48,151 nucleotides of DNA from SIG452 sp045540295 (GTDB lineage: Bacteria > Bacillota > Clostridia > UMGS1840): positions 1 through 48,151 of the forward strand of contig JAZQGY010000012.1 of the NCBI GenBank assembly GCA_045540295.1. The letters are read 5' to 3'. The position numbers were made by a program, and so were the translations under genes. Numbering within the stretch: the first letter of the stretch is position 1; every line of letters begins with the position of its first letter. Positions 8,052 to 16,343 of the stretch are shown here, in pieces. The notes below the pieces were generated by a model that saw only the letters and a list, made by a program, of their open reading frames with translations, searched no databases and was not told the origin of the DNA.

Positions 8052-9167
8052 TTAAAGATTGTTATGATTTGATTTTAAATCTTTTATGTATTCGTTAGCT
8101 GGTAATTGCCTGAATACGATCTTTGAAGAAAGAGTCATTTTACTGAGTTGCTTAGCAGTAAAAATTCGAGTTAGATTTTTTACATATTTATCAAGTGCAC
8201 TATCATCATAATAATAAATAAATACGACATCAAACATATCAAATAATACTGTTATCACATCTTCATCAGATGTGTCTAATGAATGTCCAATGACGCTCAA
8301 AAATTTTTTAGAATCTTTATTTTCCAAATAGAAAAAAACTTGTGATAGTTTATCAATAGTATGTTTTGTTAAACGCTGATAATACTTTTTGTATTTGATA
8401 AATCTTGGATTAAAAAGCGTTTTGTCATTATCATTTTTATTTGAGTTTATACCAAGTATTATTTCTTTATTAATATCTCCGTGAATATGCACTATATTAT
8501 TTCGATTATATAATTTTTCATAACTGTTAGTATAATTGAATGTAATAGTAAAACTTGCTTTTTTAAATAGTTTATTTTGTGATTCTTTTATTTCTGACAT
8601 ATTATCAAGGACATTGTCTACAAAAACTTTTAGGTATATTCTTAACAGTTCGACAAAGTCTATAAACTGGTCAAAAAAGGCGTTGTCGCATATTTCTTTA
8701 CCTAAAATATAATTTTTTGTATGTGTATATTCTTTATTAGTCATACCAGAATTTTCAAATATAACTTTTTCAAAAGCCCTCAACTTATTTAGTTCGTTAT
8801 TGTCGATACTCGCAAGGACATCAGCAATAAGCATTTCTAAGTCGATCCACGTTTCTCGTGGGTTTTCTTTATAAAAATGATTAATCCAACAATTTTCTTG
8901 AAACTTTTCAGCCATATAAAAAAATTCTGTCTTAGGAATTTTTGTAGCTTTGTAAGGATTTTCATAAATAGAAAGACTGGTGTTCATAAAGTCGCTTTTG
9001 TTTGTTATTTTTGATAAAATATCATACACACGTAAATTCTCATTATAAACACAAGTTTTATCACGAAAATATTCACCCACGATTAGAAAATCACTGTAAC
9101 TTGTAATTAGATAATGATTAAGGTCAAATCCATTGCCCAAAAGCATAACTTCAATGTTATTTCCCAT
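8052..9167 (-). CDS. abiH: AbiH-family phage abortive infection protein
   Basis: A protein of 371 residues matching the AbiH family (PF14253). It has the N-terminal LLGNGFDLNH motif (residues 9-18) followed by TSYSDFL, NYTN at 211-214, HIHGD at 227-231 and GHSLDTSDEDV at 294-304. AbiH proteins were found as phage-resistance genes of lactococci; their biochemistry is poorly known. The gene follows hsdS by 9 bp on the same strand and precedes the 45-aa ORF and hsdR. I use ATG 9167 because AGGTG lies 6 nt before it; the GTG at 9176 adds only three residues. It is more AT-rich than its neighbours, which suggests later insertion into the restriction operon. Confidence 0.85.
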   Translation of the reverse strand: MGNNIEVMLLGNGFDLNHYLITSYSDFLIVGEYFRDKTCVYNENLRVYDILSKITNKSDFMNTSLSIYENPYKATKIPKTEFFYMAEKFQENCWINHFYKENPRETWIDLEMLIADVLASIDNNELNKLRAFEKVIFENSGMTNKEYTHTKNYILGKEICDNAFFDQFIDFVELLRIYLKVFVDNVLDNMSEIKESQNKLFKKASFTITFNYTNSYEKLYNRNNIVHIHGDINKEIILGINSNKNDNDKTLFNPRFIKYKKYYQRLTKHTIDKLSQVFFYLENKDSKKFLSVIGHSLDTSDEDVITVLFDMFDVVFIYYYDDSALDKYVKNLTRIFTAKQLSKMTLSSKIVFRQLPANEYIKDLKSNHNNL

Positions 9168-9176
9168 ATCCTTCAC

Positions 9177-10271
9177 CTACCCAAAATATTTTTGCATGAG
9201 TGCTTTTTTTAGAAGTTCTAATTTTTCAAGGCTTTTTTGGATTGCCAATTTTGATTTGTCGGTCTGTTCAACGAAGTCTGCGAACTGGTTTTGAAGTTCG
9301 ATTGGAGGCACAATCACAAAGCGTTCTTTCAATGAATTGAACTCGATATTATCCGCAGTTACTGCCCTAACACCAGTTAAGATATCTTTTTCAAGCATTT
9401 TGAACAGGAACAGTAAAAACAGAGGTAAAATCTTATGGTTTGGAATAAACACTTTCAAATCTTGGTTTACTGTAATAGGAACTGCATTTATTGCCACTGG
9501 CAAAGTGTGCTTTAATATGCCACTTCTAATAACCATAATTACAGAATTAACAGGAACCATTTTGGCTGTGCTATTATCAACACCTAATTGGTTAATTTTA
9601 ATCTGACTATCGTACAGAATATCAGTTTTCATATCTTTCGATGATACCCACGGAATATCACCATTCTCATAATATTCGGGGTGTGCTTTTGAAGGTGTTC
9701 CACCACCATATATGTCCCTGCAAAGATTGTTAACGGTGTCAGTGTTCCATCCCATTGTGTTTACAACGGGGTCACCAAACAGTTCGACAAATCGTGCTTT
9801 AACAAGCTCGTCCAATTTGTAAAGTTGTTCTTTTCTCTTGTTTATAAGGTTAGTAACTTGGTTTAACTTATTTACAATTTTGTGTTGCAACTTAAGTGCA
9901 GGATATTCGACATCTACTTTTTGCAATGACTGCCTTACAATCTGCGGTTGTGCAGTCCCAGTTATTGCATCATTCAATCCTCTGTTAAGTAGATAATAAT
10001 ATAGATAATGAATATCTACTTCTTCAATAAGATTATCAAGTGCCATAGCGTTACCATTTACATAAGAAAACGGTTCGCAAATATTTAAACTGCCACAAGT
10101 CGCACCTCTACAAGTTATTAAAAGAGTTTCTTCTTCGTGGTTATATTCTGAATAATAACCAATTATCCCATTAGCGCCGTACACAGGATATCCCTCTGAC
10201 TTGAGCATATCAGTGGATATAGTTTTCCATTGCTTGGGGTTTGAAATTTCACAAAGAGATTTCCGCATCAC
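9177..10271 (-). CDS. hsdS: Type I restriction-modification, specificity subunit
   Basis: A protein of 364 residues with two target-recognition domains. TRD1 is about residues 1-135 (YPVYGANGIIGYY, later TGTAQPQI) and TRD2 about 165-345 (YGGGTPSK, IPWVSSKDMK). Each is followed by a coiled-coil spacer; the central one runs from LQHKIVNKLNQV to KARFVELFGDP. The subunit reads the split DNA target and bridges two HsdM copies. TRD1 starts abruptly with a very short leader before the usual GYP motif, so it is somewhat compact, but the gene is open. Its start overlaps the hsdM stop by 4 bp. The target cannot be read from the sequence. Confidence 0.9.
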   Translation of the reverse strand: MMRKSLCEISNPKQWKTISTDMLKSEGYPVYGANGIIGYYSEYNHEEETLLITCRGATCGSLNICEPFSYVNGNAMALDNLIEEVDIHYLYYYLLNRGLNDAITGTAQPQIVRQSLQKVDVEYPALKLQHKIVNKLNQVTNLINKRKEQLYKLDELVKARFVELFGDPVVNTMGWNTDTVNNLCRDIYGGGTPSKAHPEYYENGDIPWVSSKDMKTDILYDSQIKINQLGVDNSTAKMVPVNSVIMVIRSGILKHTLPVAINAVPITVNQDLKVFIPNHKILPLFLLFLFKMLEKDILTGVRAVTADNIEFNSLKERFVIVPPIELQNQFADFVEQTDKSKLAIQKSLEKLELLKKALMQKYFG

Positions 10272-11764
10272 AGCATTTCCTCCAATTCTGCCAACCCTTT
10301 GGTTATTTCCATTTCAAGTTCGTGAAGTTCTACCATAATTTCGGTTGTTGAAGGATATTCCACGGGGGTATATTCCACTTCCTTATATTTGTTGATGGAA
10401 AGGTCATAGTCGTTGGCTACGATGTCTGCCTTGTCCACAAAGAAACTTTGTTCTGTTTTTGCCCGATCAGTTTCCTTGACACGATTATGGAATCTTTCGA
10501 TGATATCGGGGATATCATTTTCAGCGATGGGGGTTCTTTTATCATCCAGAGAAAAGCCATCGTTTTTCATATCATAGAACCATACTTTGTCGGTACCGCC
10601 ATGACCTGTTTTTGTAAATATAAGGATAGCAGTAGAAACGCCGGCATAGGGCTTAAACACTCCTGACGGCATAGAAACAACTGCTTCCAATCTATTATTC
10701 TCAATGATTTCTTTGCGGATAGCTTTATGGGCGGTGGAAGAGCCAAACAGTACTCCGTCGGGAACGATGCAGGCACATCTACCGCCAGTTTTTAACATAC
10801 GAAGGAACAGAGCCAAAAACAAAAGCTCTGTTTTTTTAGTTTTACACACTTTTAATAAGTCAGCAGAAACAATGTCATAGTCCAGACTGCCTTTAAAAGG
10901 CGGATTTGCAAGAATTAAGCTATATTTTTCTTTATCTTCGTTCTGGTCAGACAAGCTGTCACGGTATTCGATGAAGGGATTGTCAATGCCGTGAGTCATC
11001 ATATTCATGGCACCGATGCGGAGCATGGTTCTGTCCATATCGTAGCCAAAGAACATGGAATTCATATAGTGGTCTTTTTTCTGACGGTTATAGAAAATGT
11101 CTTCTTTATGATGTTGTTTTAAGTATTCTCCTGCAGACACCAAAAAGCCACCGGTACCGCAGGCAGGGTCACAGATGACATCGTCGGGCTTGGGAGCCAT
11201 CATTGACACCATCATTTTGATAATGTGGCGGGGAGTTCTGAACTGTCCGTTTAAGCCGGACTGTGCAATTTTATTTAAGAGATATTCGTACACATCGCCA
11301 CGAACATCCGGCTGATCGGAGTGTTTCATCATTTCATAGATGTCGTCCAGACCGGTAACAACCTTATCAAGCAAAAGCGGTGTGGGCAGTTTGAAGATGG
11401 CATCGTCCATATATTTGGAATATGCACTGTCTTTATCCGCGTGAAGATTTTTGATAAACGGAAATACCCACTCCTGCATCGTGGTATACATTTTGCCAGC
11501 AGGAAAATCACGGAAGGTTGACCACTTCAGTTGATTGCCGTCGATGGTGCGTTCTCCAACGGTGACATCCCCTGCAAAAATGCTTTGATGCGGAAGTCCC
11601 AGCATAGTGCTTTCTTTTGCACGAAGGTTATCGGCATCGTCTAAATCGTGAATAAACATAAGATAAGTAATCTGCTCGATAACGTCAAGCGGATTTACCA
11701 GTCCCCCTGATGCAAAAATGTCCCAGAGGGCATCTATTTTATTTTTCAGTTCTCCTGTAATCAT
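10268..11764 (-). CDS. hsdM: Type I restriction-modification, methyltransferase subunit
   Basis: A protein of 498 residues. The N-terminal helical HsdM_N domain precedes the N6-adenine methyltransferase domain, with the SAM-binding motif DPACGTGGF (199-207) and catalytic NPPF (287-290). The conserved GQFRTPRHII segment precedes motif I. With HsdS it methylates adenines in the recognition site and so protects host DNA. It is the first gene of the operon; ATG 11764 has AAGGAG upstream. The near-consensus promoter at 11820-11848 is about 55 bp away, with a short palindrome where transcription should start. Confidence 0.95.
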   Translation of the reverse strand: MITGELKNKIDALWDIFASGGLVNPLDVIEQITYLMFIHDLDDADNLRAKESTMLGLPHQSIFAGDVTVGERTIDGNQLKWSTFRDFPAGKMYTTMQEWVFPFIKNLHADKDSAYSKYMDDAIFKLPTPLLLDKVVTGLDDIYEMMKHSDQPDVRGDVYEYLLNKIAQSGLNGQFRTPRHIIKMMVSMMAPKPDDVICDPACGTGGFLVSAGEYLKQHHKEDIFYNRQKKDHYMNSMFFGYDMDRTMLRIGAMNMMTHGIDNPFIEYRDSLSDQNEDKEKYSLILANPPFKGSLDYDIVSADLLKVCKTKKTELLFLALFLRMLKTGGRCACIVPDGVLFGSSTAHKAIRKEIIENNRLEAVVSMPSGVFKPYAGVSTAILIFTKTGHGGTDKVWFYDMKNDGFSLDDKRTPIAENDIPDIIERFHNRVKETDRAKTEQSFFVDKADIVANDYDLSINKYKEVEYTPVEYPSTTEIMVELHELEMEITKGLAELEEML

Positions 11765-11799
11765 AGCGGTTTCTCCTTCGCGAAAGATTAAAATCAGTG

Positions 11800-11813
11800 T
11801 GTATAACTATACA
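11800..11813. promoter_or_regulatory. Palindrome at the hsdM transcription start region
   Basis: TGTATA and TATACA arms around a 2-nt centre lie just downstream of the -10 box, where a repressor would block transcription. A role as operator for an unknown controller is inferred. No controller gene is next to the operon. Confidence 0.4.
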
Positions 11814-11819
11814 GAATAA

Positions 11820-11848
11820 ATTATAGCACATCTTCGTCAAAATGTCAA
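11820..11848 (-). promoter_or_regulatory. Sigma-A promoter of the hsdM operon
   Basis: On the minus strand TTGACA (11848-11843) and TATAAT (11825-11820) are separated by exactly 17 bp. Both hexamers are perfect consensus, so strong expression is expected unless repressed. Confidence 0.85.
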
Positions 11849-11889
11849 TTTTTTCGCTATTTTTTGGAAGACGATATGCAAAATCAAAT

Positions 11890-11920
11890 AAAAATCCTCC
11901 CGTATCATGGGAGGATCTTT
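11890..11920 (-). terminator. Terminator of the YolD-like/polymerase operon
   Basis: ATCCTCCC (11894-11901) pairs with GGGAGGAT (11909-11916) around a 7-nt loop. On the minus strand a T-rich tail follows. It lies about 30 bp beyond the stop at 11949. Confidence 0.8.
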
Positions 11921-11948
11921 ATTTGTGTATTTTATTCGCTGAAAAATG

Positions 11949-12386
11949 CTATTCTAAAATGTCCAGATTTAAAATATCGGGAAATGGGATTTCTGTTTGG
12001 TCAGAAAGAATCAAAATTTGCTCTGTAGGGCGGATTTTTAAAACAGTTTCCTGTTTGGTATCATAGGCTCCACCCTGCTTTTTTTGGTCGGCCACAAAAT
12101 AGGTCACCGAAATCTTCGGTTGTTCTCCGACATGCTCCAAAAGAAGCTGCAAACTGCGGTTAATTTCCTCCTGCCTGGTTTCAGACAACAGAATTTTCCC
12201 GTCGGTTAGACGGGCGGTTTCCTCGATGGCTTCATCGTGTCCCGTTAAGGCTGCAAACGGTGCAAACTGAGCACCTCGCAAAACAGGATCGGGAAAGTCT
12301 TTTTCAATTTCGGGATTGGGGTAAGGAGTATTTAAAATATCACGGTACAAAGAATCCAAAAAATCCAAAAAATCCAAAAAATTCAC
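11949..12386 (-). CDS. YolD-like protein, partner of Y-family polymerase
   Basis: About 145 residues. The segment RGAQFAPFAALTGHDEAIEE is the hallmark of YolD-like proteins of Firmicutes (usual wording RAxQFxPFAALxG), which are regularly encoded next to UvrX-type Y-family polymerases. They are thought to accompany translesion synthesis, much as UmuD accompanies UmuC. The GTG at 12386 abuts the polymerase stop (TAG-GTG). TTG 12377, with AGGTG 8 nt ahead, is an equally good start. The first codons repeat Phe-Leu-Asp three times because of a 9-bp tandem repeat. The C-terminal half is acidic and beta-rich. Confidence 0.75.
   Translation of the reverse strand: MNFLDFLDFLDSLYRDILNTPYPNPEIEKDFPDPVLRGAQFAPFAALTGHDEAIEETARLTDGKILLSETRQEEINRSLQLLLEHVGEQPKISVTYFVADQKKQGGAYDTKQETVLKIRPTEQILILSDQTEIPFPDILNLDILE
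12355..12381. repeat. Three 9-bp tandem repeats at the YolD-like start
   Basis: TCCAAAAAA is repeated perfectly at 12355, 12364 and 12373 and encodes Phe-Leu-Asp units. Copy-number change would keep frame but alter the distance from the ribosome site to the alternative TTG starts. Confidence 0.7.
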
Positions 12387-13868
12387 CTACGCTTTGTGTC
12401 CGCCAATCTGACGGTTTCTATCCATAGTGGTGGCACCTTCCTGCAAATTAGTGCCTTTTAATACGGCGTTTTTGCCAAATTTATTCCGAAGACGGACGGT
12501 AGCTTCCTGAAGGCTCCGTTCCTTTTTTAACTGTTCTTCTTTTGCCTGCTTTTCAGCCTGGTTGGTAAACAAATCCAACTGTTCGTACACAGGCTCCTTT
12601 TGATAGCTTTTTTCCAGTACTAAACGGTTTGCGGCTACGGTTACCCGTCGGACAGTTAAATCGGGGGCCACAATTCGTTCAAACAGTTCCATCATCCCCT
12701 CCATCATCAGCATGGTAGAAGATGTCTTTTGAGAAAGATTCACGGTGCCGTGAGCAGATTTTGGCGTTTTTCTGCCATAACGGTCGGTTTCTATGCTACC
12801 TTTGTAATTCTTGGTCACATTTTCGGTATCGTAACCGATGGTTAAGGTCAACTGGTCCGTCAGAATCCGTTTTTCCACCAAATCCAATGCCATCAGTTCC
12901 GTCATTTCCCGCACAATGATTCGTGTTTTTTCATAATCATAGGGGGAAGATAGCACTTGTCCCGAGCTTAGACTGCGATTTTCCGGAATATAGGCTTTTG
13001 CTTCCGCAATATCGCAAGGTTCATACCCCCAGGCATGGTCGATGAGAAGCTTGGCGTTGATGCCAAACAGTTTTTTTAAAATCTTTCTGCCATCTGCCGA
13101 TAAAGAAGCACGGGCAATATCGCCCATGGTATACATCCGTCGGCTTTCCAACCGTTTGGCAGAGCCCTGCCCCACTCTCCAAAAATCAGTTAGTGGCTGA
13201 TGATTCCAAAGCTCCTCACGGTAGCTTTTTTCATCTAAAAAGGCAATTCGCACACCGTCCCGGTCGGCAGGCATTTTTTTCGCTTTGATGTCCATGGCAA
13301 TTTTGGCAAGATACAAATTAGTGCCAATACCGGCAGTAGCGGTAATTCCTGTGGTTAAAAGCACATCACGGATTATGAGCAGAGCCAATTCCCGTGCCGT
13401 TTTCTTATAAAAAGGCAAATATGCCGTTAAATCAATAAAAACTTCGTCTATGGAGTATACTAAAATATCTTCATGAGAAACATATTTTAAGTAAACATCG
13501 TAAATTTTGGTGCTGTATTCCATATAGTGTGCCATACGGGGAGGTGCCACAAGATATGATAATTTTAAAGACGGATCCTTTTTCAAAAAATCTGCCTGAT
13601 GGGATTCTCCTGAAAAGGTATGGTTGGGTGCATGGCGAAGACGCTCCTCATTCACCTCACGAACCCGCTTTACCACTTCAAACAAACGGGACCGTCCCGA
13701 CAGACCATACTTTTTTAAGCTGGGGGTTACCGCTAAACAGATGGTTTTTTCGGTGCGAGAGCTATCAGCTACCACCAGGTTGGTTTTGAGCGGATCCAAC
13801 CCTCGCTCCATACATTCCACGGAGGCATAAAAAGACTTTAAATCAATGCAAAGATATGTTTTTTCCAT
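12387..13868 (-). CDS. Y-family translesion DNA polymerase (UvrX/UmuC type)
   Basis: A protein of 493 residues starting MEKTYLCIDL. Catalytic acids are D9 in CIDLKSFYASVE and D141-E142 in YSIDEVFIDL. The palm and fingers are followed by the thumb (FWRVGQGSAKRLE) and the little-finger domain (about 345-460). The C-terminal tail is charged, and its EQLDLF stretch fits the beta-clamp binding consensus QxxL(x)F. It copies damaged DNA at low fidelity. ATG 13868 has GAGGAGG upstream; the 59 extra codons of the longer frame are non-coding leader. A 17-bp-spaced promoter is at 13897-13925. I saw no clear LexA box, so SOS control is unproven. Confidence 0.92.
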   Translation of the reverse strand: MEKTYLCIDLKSFYASVECMERGLDPLKTNLVVADSSRTEKTICLAVTPSLKKYGLSGRSRLFEVVKRVREVNEERLRHAPNHTFSGESHQADFLKKDPSLKLSYLVAPPRMAHYMEYSTKIYDVYLKYVSHEDILVYSIDEVFIDLTAYLPFYKKTARELALLIIRDVLLTTGITATAGIGTNLYLAKIAMDIKAKKMPADRDGVRIAFLDEKSYREELWNHQPLTDFWRVGQGSAKRLESRRMYTMGDIARASLSADGRKILKKLFGINAKLLIDHAWGYEPCDIAEAKAYIPENRSLSSGQVLSSPYDYEKTRIIVREMTELMALDLVEKRILTDQLTLTIGYDTENVTKNYKGSIETDRYGRKTPKSAHGTVNLSQKTSSTMLMMEGMMELFERIVAPDLTVRRVTVAANRLVLEKSYQKEPVYEQLDLFTNQAEKQAKEEQLKKERSLQEATVRLRNKFGKNAVLKGTNLQEGATTMDRNRQIGGHKA

Positions 13869-13896
13869 ATTGTCTTTCCTCCTCCGTTTTTTTATG

Positions 13897-13925
13897 ATTG
13901 TATCATAATATTGCTCAGTTTGCAA
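13897..13925 (-). promoter_or_regulatory. Promoter of the Y-family polymerase operon
   Basis: On the minus strand TTGCAA and TACAAT are separated by 17 bp, about 30 bp before the start codon. Confidence 0.65.
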
Positions 13926-13983
13926 GAAAGGATGCAAATTTGACCAAAATTTGAAAATTTTTTTACATTGTTTTAATTTTTTC

Positions 13984-14012
13984 TTGCAATTTTCACAAAA
14001 ATAGGATAGAAT
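13984..14012 (+). promoter_or_regulatory. Promoter of the ATP synthase operon
   Basis: TTGCAA (13984-13989) and TAGAAT (14007-14012) have a 17-bp spacer and lie about 55 bp before the atpI-like start. Confidence 0.65.
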
Positions 14013-14066
14013 GATTTCATAAGTATTTTTGTCCGTATTATACAAACAAAAAAAGAGGTGATTTCC

Positions 14067-14447
14067 GTGAAAAAGATTGATGCAACGGTGCTAAAAGAAA
14101 CCCGCTATATTGCTTTGGTTACCATTTTGTTAAGCGTGATTATGGAAGCGGTGTTTTTCTTTTGCAAAGCTTGGGATATTTCGGTTCTTTTAGGAAATAT
14201 CTGGGGAGCGTTGGGCGCTGTTTGTAATTTTCTTCTAATGGGGATTACCGTGCAGAATGCTCTTAATAAAGAAGAAAAGGATGCCAAAACTTTGGTAAAA
14301 TTTTCGCAAACGGCACGAATGTTTTTCTTATTGGCATTTGCTTTAGTGGGATATTTTGTTCCCCAGTTTCATATTGTGGCGGTGGTGATTCCTTTCTTAT
14401 TCCCAAGAATTGCCGTATCACTGCGACCGCTTTTTATCAAAGACTAA
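14067..14447 (+). CDS. atpI: ATP synthase subunit I-like membrane protein
   Basis: About 126 residues with four hydrophobic helices (around 15-35, 40-60, 80-100 and 103-120 of the GTG-started product), matching the small AtpI/subunit I family (PF03899). AtpI helps assemble or stabilise the c-ring and may aid Mg2+ entry. It is commonly the first gene of atp operons, as here. GTG 14067 is chosen because GAGGTG lies 6 nt ahead; the GTG at 14058 is inside the Shine-Dalgarno sequence. The sequence is poorly conserved, so the call rests on size, topology and position. Confidence 0.8.
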   Translation: MKKIDATVLKETRYIALVTILLSVIMEAVFFFCKAWDISVLLGNIWGALGAVCNFLLMGITVQNALNKEEKDAKTLVKFSQTARMFFLLAFALVGYFVPQFHIVAVVIPFLFPRIAVSLRPLFIKD

Positions 14448-14467
14448 TCCCAAAGGGGTGATAGATT

Positions 14468-15403
14468 TTGCAAAAAAACGAAAAACTACCGATAAAACCA
14501 AAAACAAGCCTTCATTTTAAGATTGTGGATACCATCTACATTGTGATGATGATTCTGCCACTGGTTGCAGGAATGGTGCTTCAGGTGTTAACCAAACCGC
14601 CAAGTAACGGTATTTCCCTAACAGGTGCCAGAATTTTCTTTACAATTCCCATGCCCATCCAGGATTTTCCGGTAACCGAATCGCAGATAAATTCTCTGCT
14701 TGTCATGGTGACTATTTTCTTTTTTTGCCTGTATATGACACACGGTATCGGAGAACGGATACACCTAAAACGTCAGCACTTTGCAGAGCTGATTGTGGAA
14801 AAGGTGGATGGACTGGTTTCGGAAAACATGGGCGAAGTATTTATGGGATACGCTCCTTTTATCATCGCCATGCTGGCATTATCTGCAGTATCCAGCTTAA
14901 GCTCTCTGGTTGGCTTGTTTCCGCCCACATCAGACATTAACGTGGTTGGCGGTTGGGCGCTTTTGGTATTTATTTTAATTACCTATTACAAATTTAAGTG
15001 CGGTCCTCTTTATTATTTAAAGAGCTTTACCGAACCGGTAGCGCTCTTAGCCCCCATCAACTTCTTAAGTGAATTTGCAACCCCCATCTCCATGAGCTTC
15101 CGTCATTACGGAAACATCCTGTCAGGAACGGTTATTTCCACCCTGCTTGCGGTGGCACTGTCCGGACTTTCTGCTTTAGTATTTGGCTGGTTGCCCGGAT
15201 TACTTGGTGAACTTCCCTGGTTCCGTTTGGGGATTCCCGCAGTGTTATCTATTTATTTCGATGTATTCTCAGGATGTCTGCAAGCGTTTATCTTTGCGAT
15301 GCTTACTATGATGAATGTAGCTGGTGCATATCCCCAAGAAGAATACGAAGCGCGAAAACAGAAAAAACTCTTGAAAAAACAAACAAAAAAACAAGTCGCA
15401 TAA
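14468..15403 (+). CDS. atpB: F1Fo ATP synthase subunit a
   Basis: A protein of 311 residues, the stator channel of Fo. Its essential arginine is R212 in MSFRHYGNILSG, which releases the ion from each c subunit. About six membrane helices are visible. The C-terminus has a basic Lys/Gln tail longer than usual. It starts at TTG 14468 after AGGGGTGA. Next in the operon is atpE, 76 bp on, a gap that may help set the high c-subunit synthesis rate. With the c subunit below, it probably conducts sodium. Confidence 0.95.
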   Translation: MQKNEKLPIKPKTSLHFKIVDTIYIVMMILPLVAGMVLQVLTKPPSNGISLTGARIFFTIPMPIQDFPVTESQINSLLVMVTIFFFCLYMTHGIGERIHLKRQHFAELIVEKVDGLVSENMGEVFMGYAPFIIAMLALSAVSSLSSLVGLFPPTSDINVVGGWALLVFILITYYKFKCGPLYYLKSFTEPVALLAPINFLSEFATPISMSFRHYGNILSGTVISTLLAVALSGLSALVFGWLPGLLGELPWFRLGIPAVLSIYFDVFSGCLQAFIFAMLTMMNVAGAYPQEEYEARKQKKLLKKQTKKQVA

Positions 15404-15479
15404 TGAAAAGGTCAAAAAATATTAACAACCAAACTTAAAAAGTTTAAAAATTTAATTTCTATATATGGAGGAACTATTT

Positions 15480-15773
15480 ATGGAACTCGCAATTGGTTTA
15501 ATTTTAGGTGCATGTGCATTAGGTGCAGGTCTGGCAATGATTGCCGGCATCGGCCCCGGTATCGGGGAAGGTAACGCTGTGGCAAAAGCCTGTGAAGCAA
15601 TCGGTCGTCAGCCCGAATGTAAAGGTAGTGTAACCACCACCATGCTGATGGGTTGTGCAATTGCAGAAACCACCGGTCTGTATGCGCTGGTTATCGCCAT
15701 TATTTTAATCTTTGTTGCCCCCAATCTTTTGGTAGACATTCTGGTAAACACTATGTCTCAGTTACCCAAATAA
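15480..15773 (+). CDS. atpE: ATP synthase subunit c, two-carboxylate sodium type
   Basis: A hairpin of 97 residues that forms the rotor ring. The ion site holds E63-T64-T65 with Y68 in AIAETTGLY. Helix 1 has a second acid, E30 in GIGEGN, where the Na+ enzyme of Ilyobacter has Gln32. The E-T/S-T-x-x-Y pattern marks sodium-binding c subunits, and the additional helix-1 glutamate is the two-carboxylate arrangement known from Fusobacterium. Coupling to Na+ is therefore the likely reading. The loop RQPE is standard. ATG 15480 has GGAGG 8 nt upstream; the ATG at 15465 overlaps that site. The C-terminus (to SQLPK) is slightly extended. Confidence 0.95.
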   Translation: MELAIGLILGACALGAGLAMIAGIGPGIGEGNAVAKACEAIGRQPECKGSVTTTMLMGCAIAETTGLYALVIAIILIFVAPNLLVDILVNTMSQLPK

Positions 15774-15827
15774 GCGAAATAACTGAAACCGAAAGAACTC
15801 AATCCATACAGATAGGGAGCATGCAAC

Positions 15828-16343
15828 ATGCAAACATTACCGATTATTTCAATCAATCTTTGGGAAATGCTCTTCGCTCTTTTGAATCTCTTGATTCTTT
15901 TCTTATTGGTGAAAAAATTCCTGTATAAGCCGGTTAAAAAAATGTTGGCACAACGTCAGGAAACCATTGATAACGAATACAAGCAGGCAGAAGATGCCAA
16001 AGAGCAGGCGCTTTCCGACAAAAAAACATACGAAGAAAAGCTATCCCACGCCGAATCCGAGGCGGATAGCGTAATTCAGTCTGCAGTTTTAACCGCAACA
16101 CAAAGAGAACAGCAAATCTTAGCCGATGCCAAAGAAAAAGCCGACGGTATTATCCGTCAGGCAGAGGCAGATGCTAAACTGGAAATGAAGAAGGCAGAAG
16201 AATCCATTAAAGAAGAAATCGTGAATGTGGGTACCTTACTTGCAGGTAAAATTCTGGAACGCGAAGTGAAGGAAGAAGACCACAAAAAACTGATCGATTC
16301 CTTTATCAGTGAAATAGGTGAAGCAAATGAAGGACATAAGTAA
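15828..16343 (+). CDS. atpF: ATP synthase subunit b
   Basis: A protein of 171 residues with one N-terminal membrane helix (about 9-28) and a long charged coiled coil from about 35 to 150 that forms the peripheral stalk. The ribosome site AGGGAG lies 8 nt before the ATG. The end overlaps atpH by 17 bp. Length and architecture are normal for a bacterial b subunit. Confidence 0.93.
   Translation: MQTLPIISINLWEMLFALLNLLILFLLVKKFLYKPVKKMLAQRQETIDNEYKQAEDAKEQALSDKKTYEEKLSHAESEADSVIQSAVLTATQREQQILADAKEKADGIIRQAEADAKLEMKKAEESIKEEIVNVGTLLAGKILEREVKEEDHKKLIDSFISEIGEANEGHK

Noticed and set aside
13869..14066. A LexA box between the polymerase and atp operons
   Set aside because: I found no convincing GAAC-N4-GTTC or similar palindrome; only two divergent promoters are supported.
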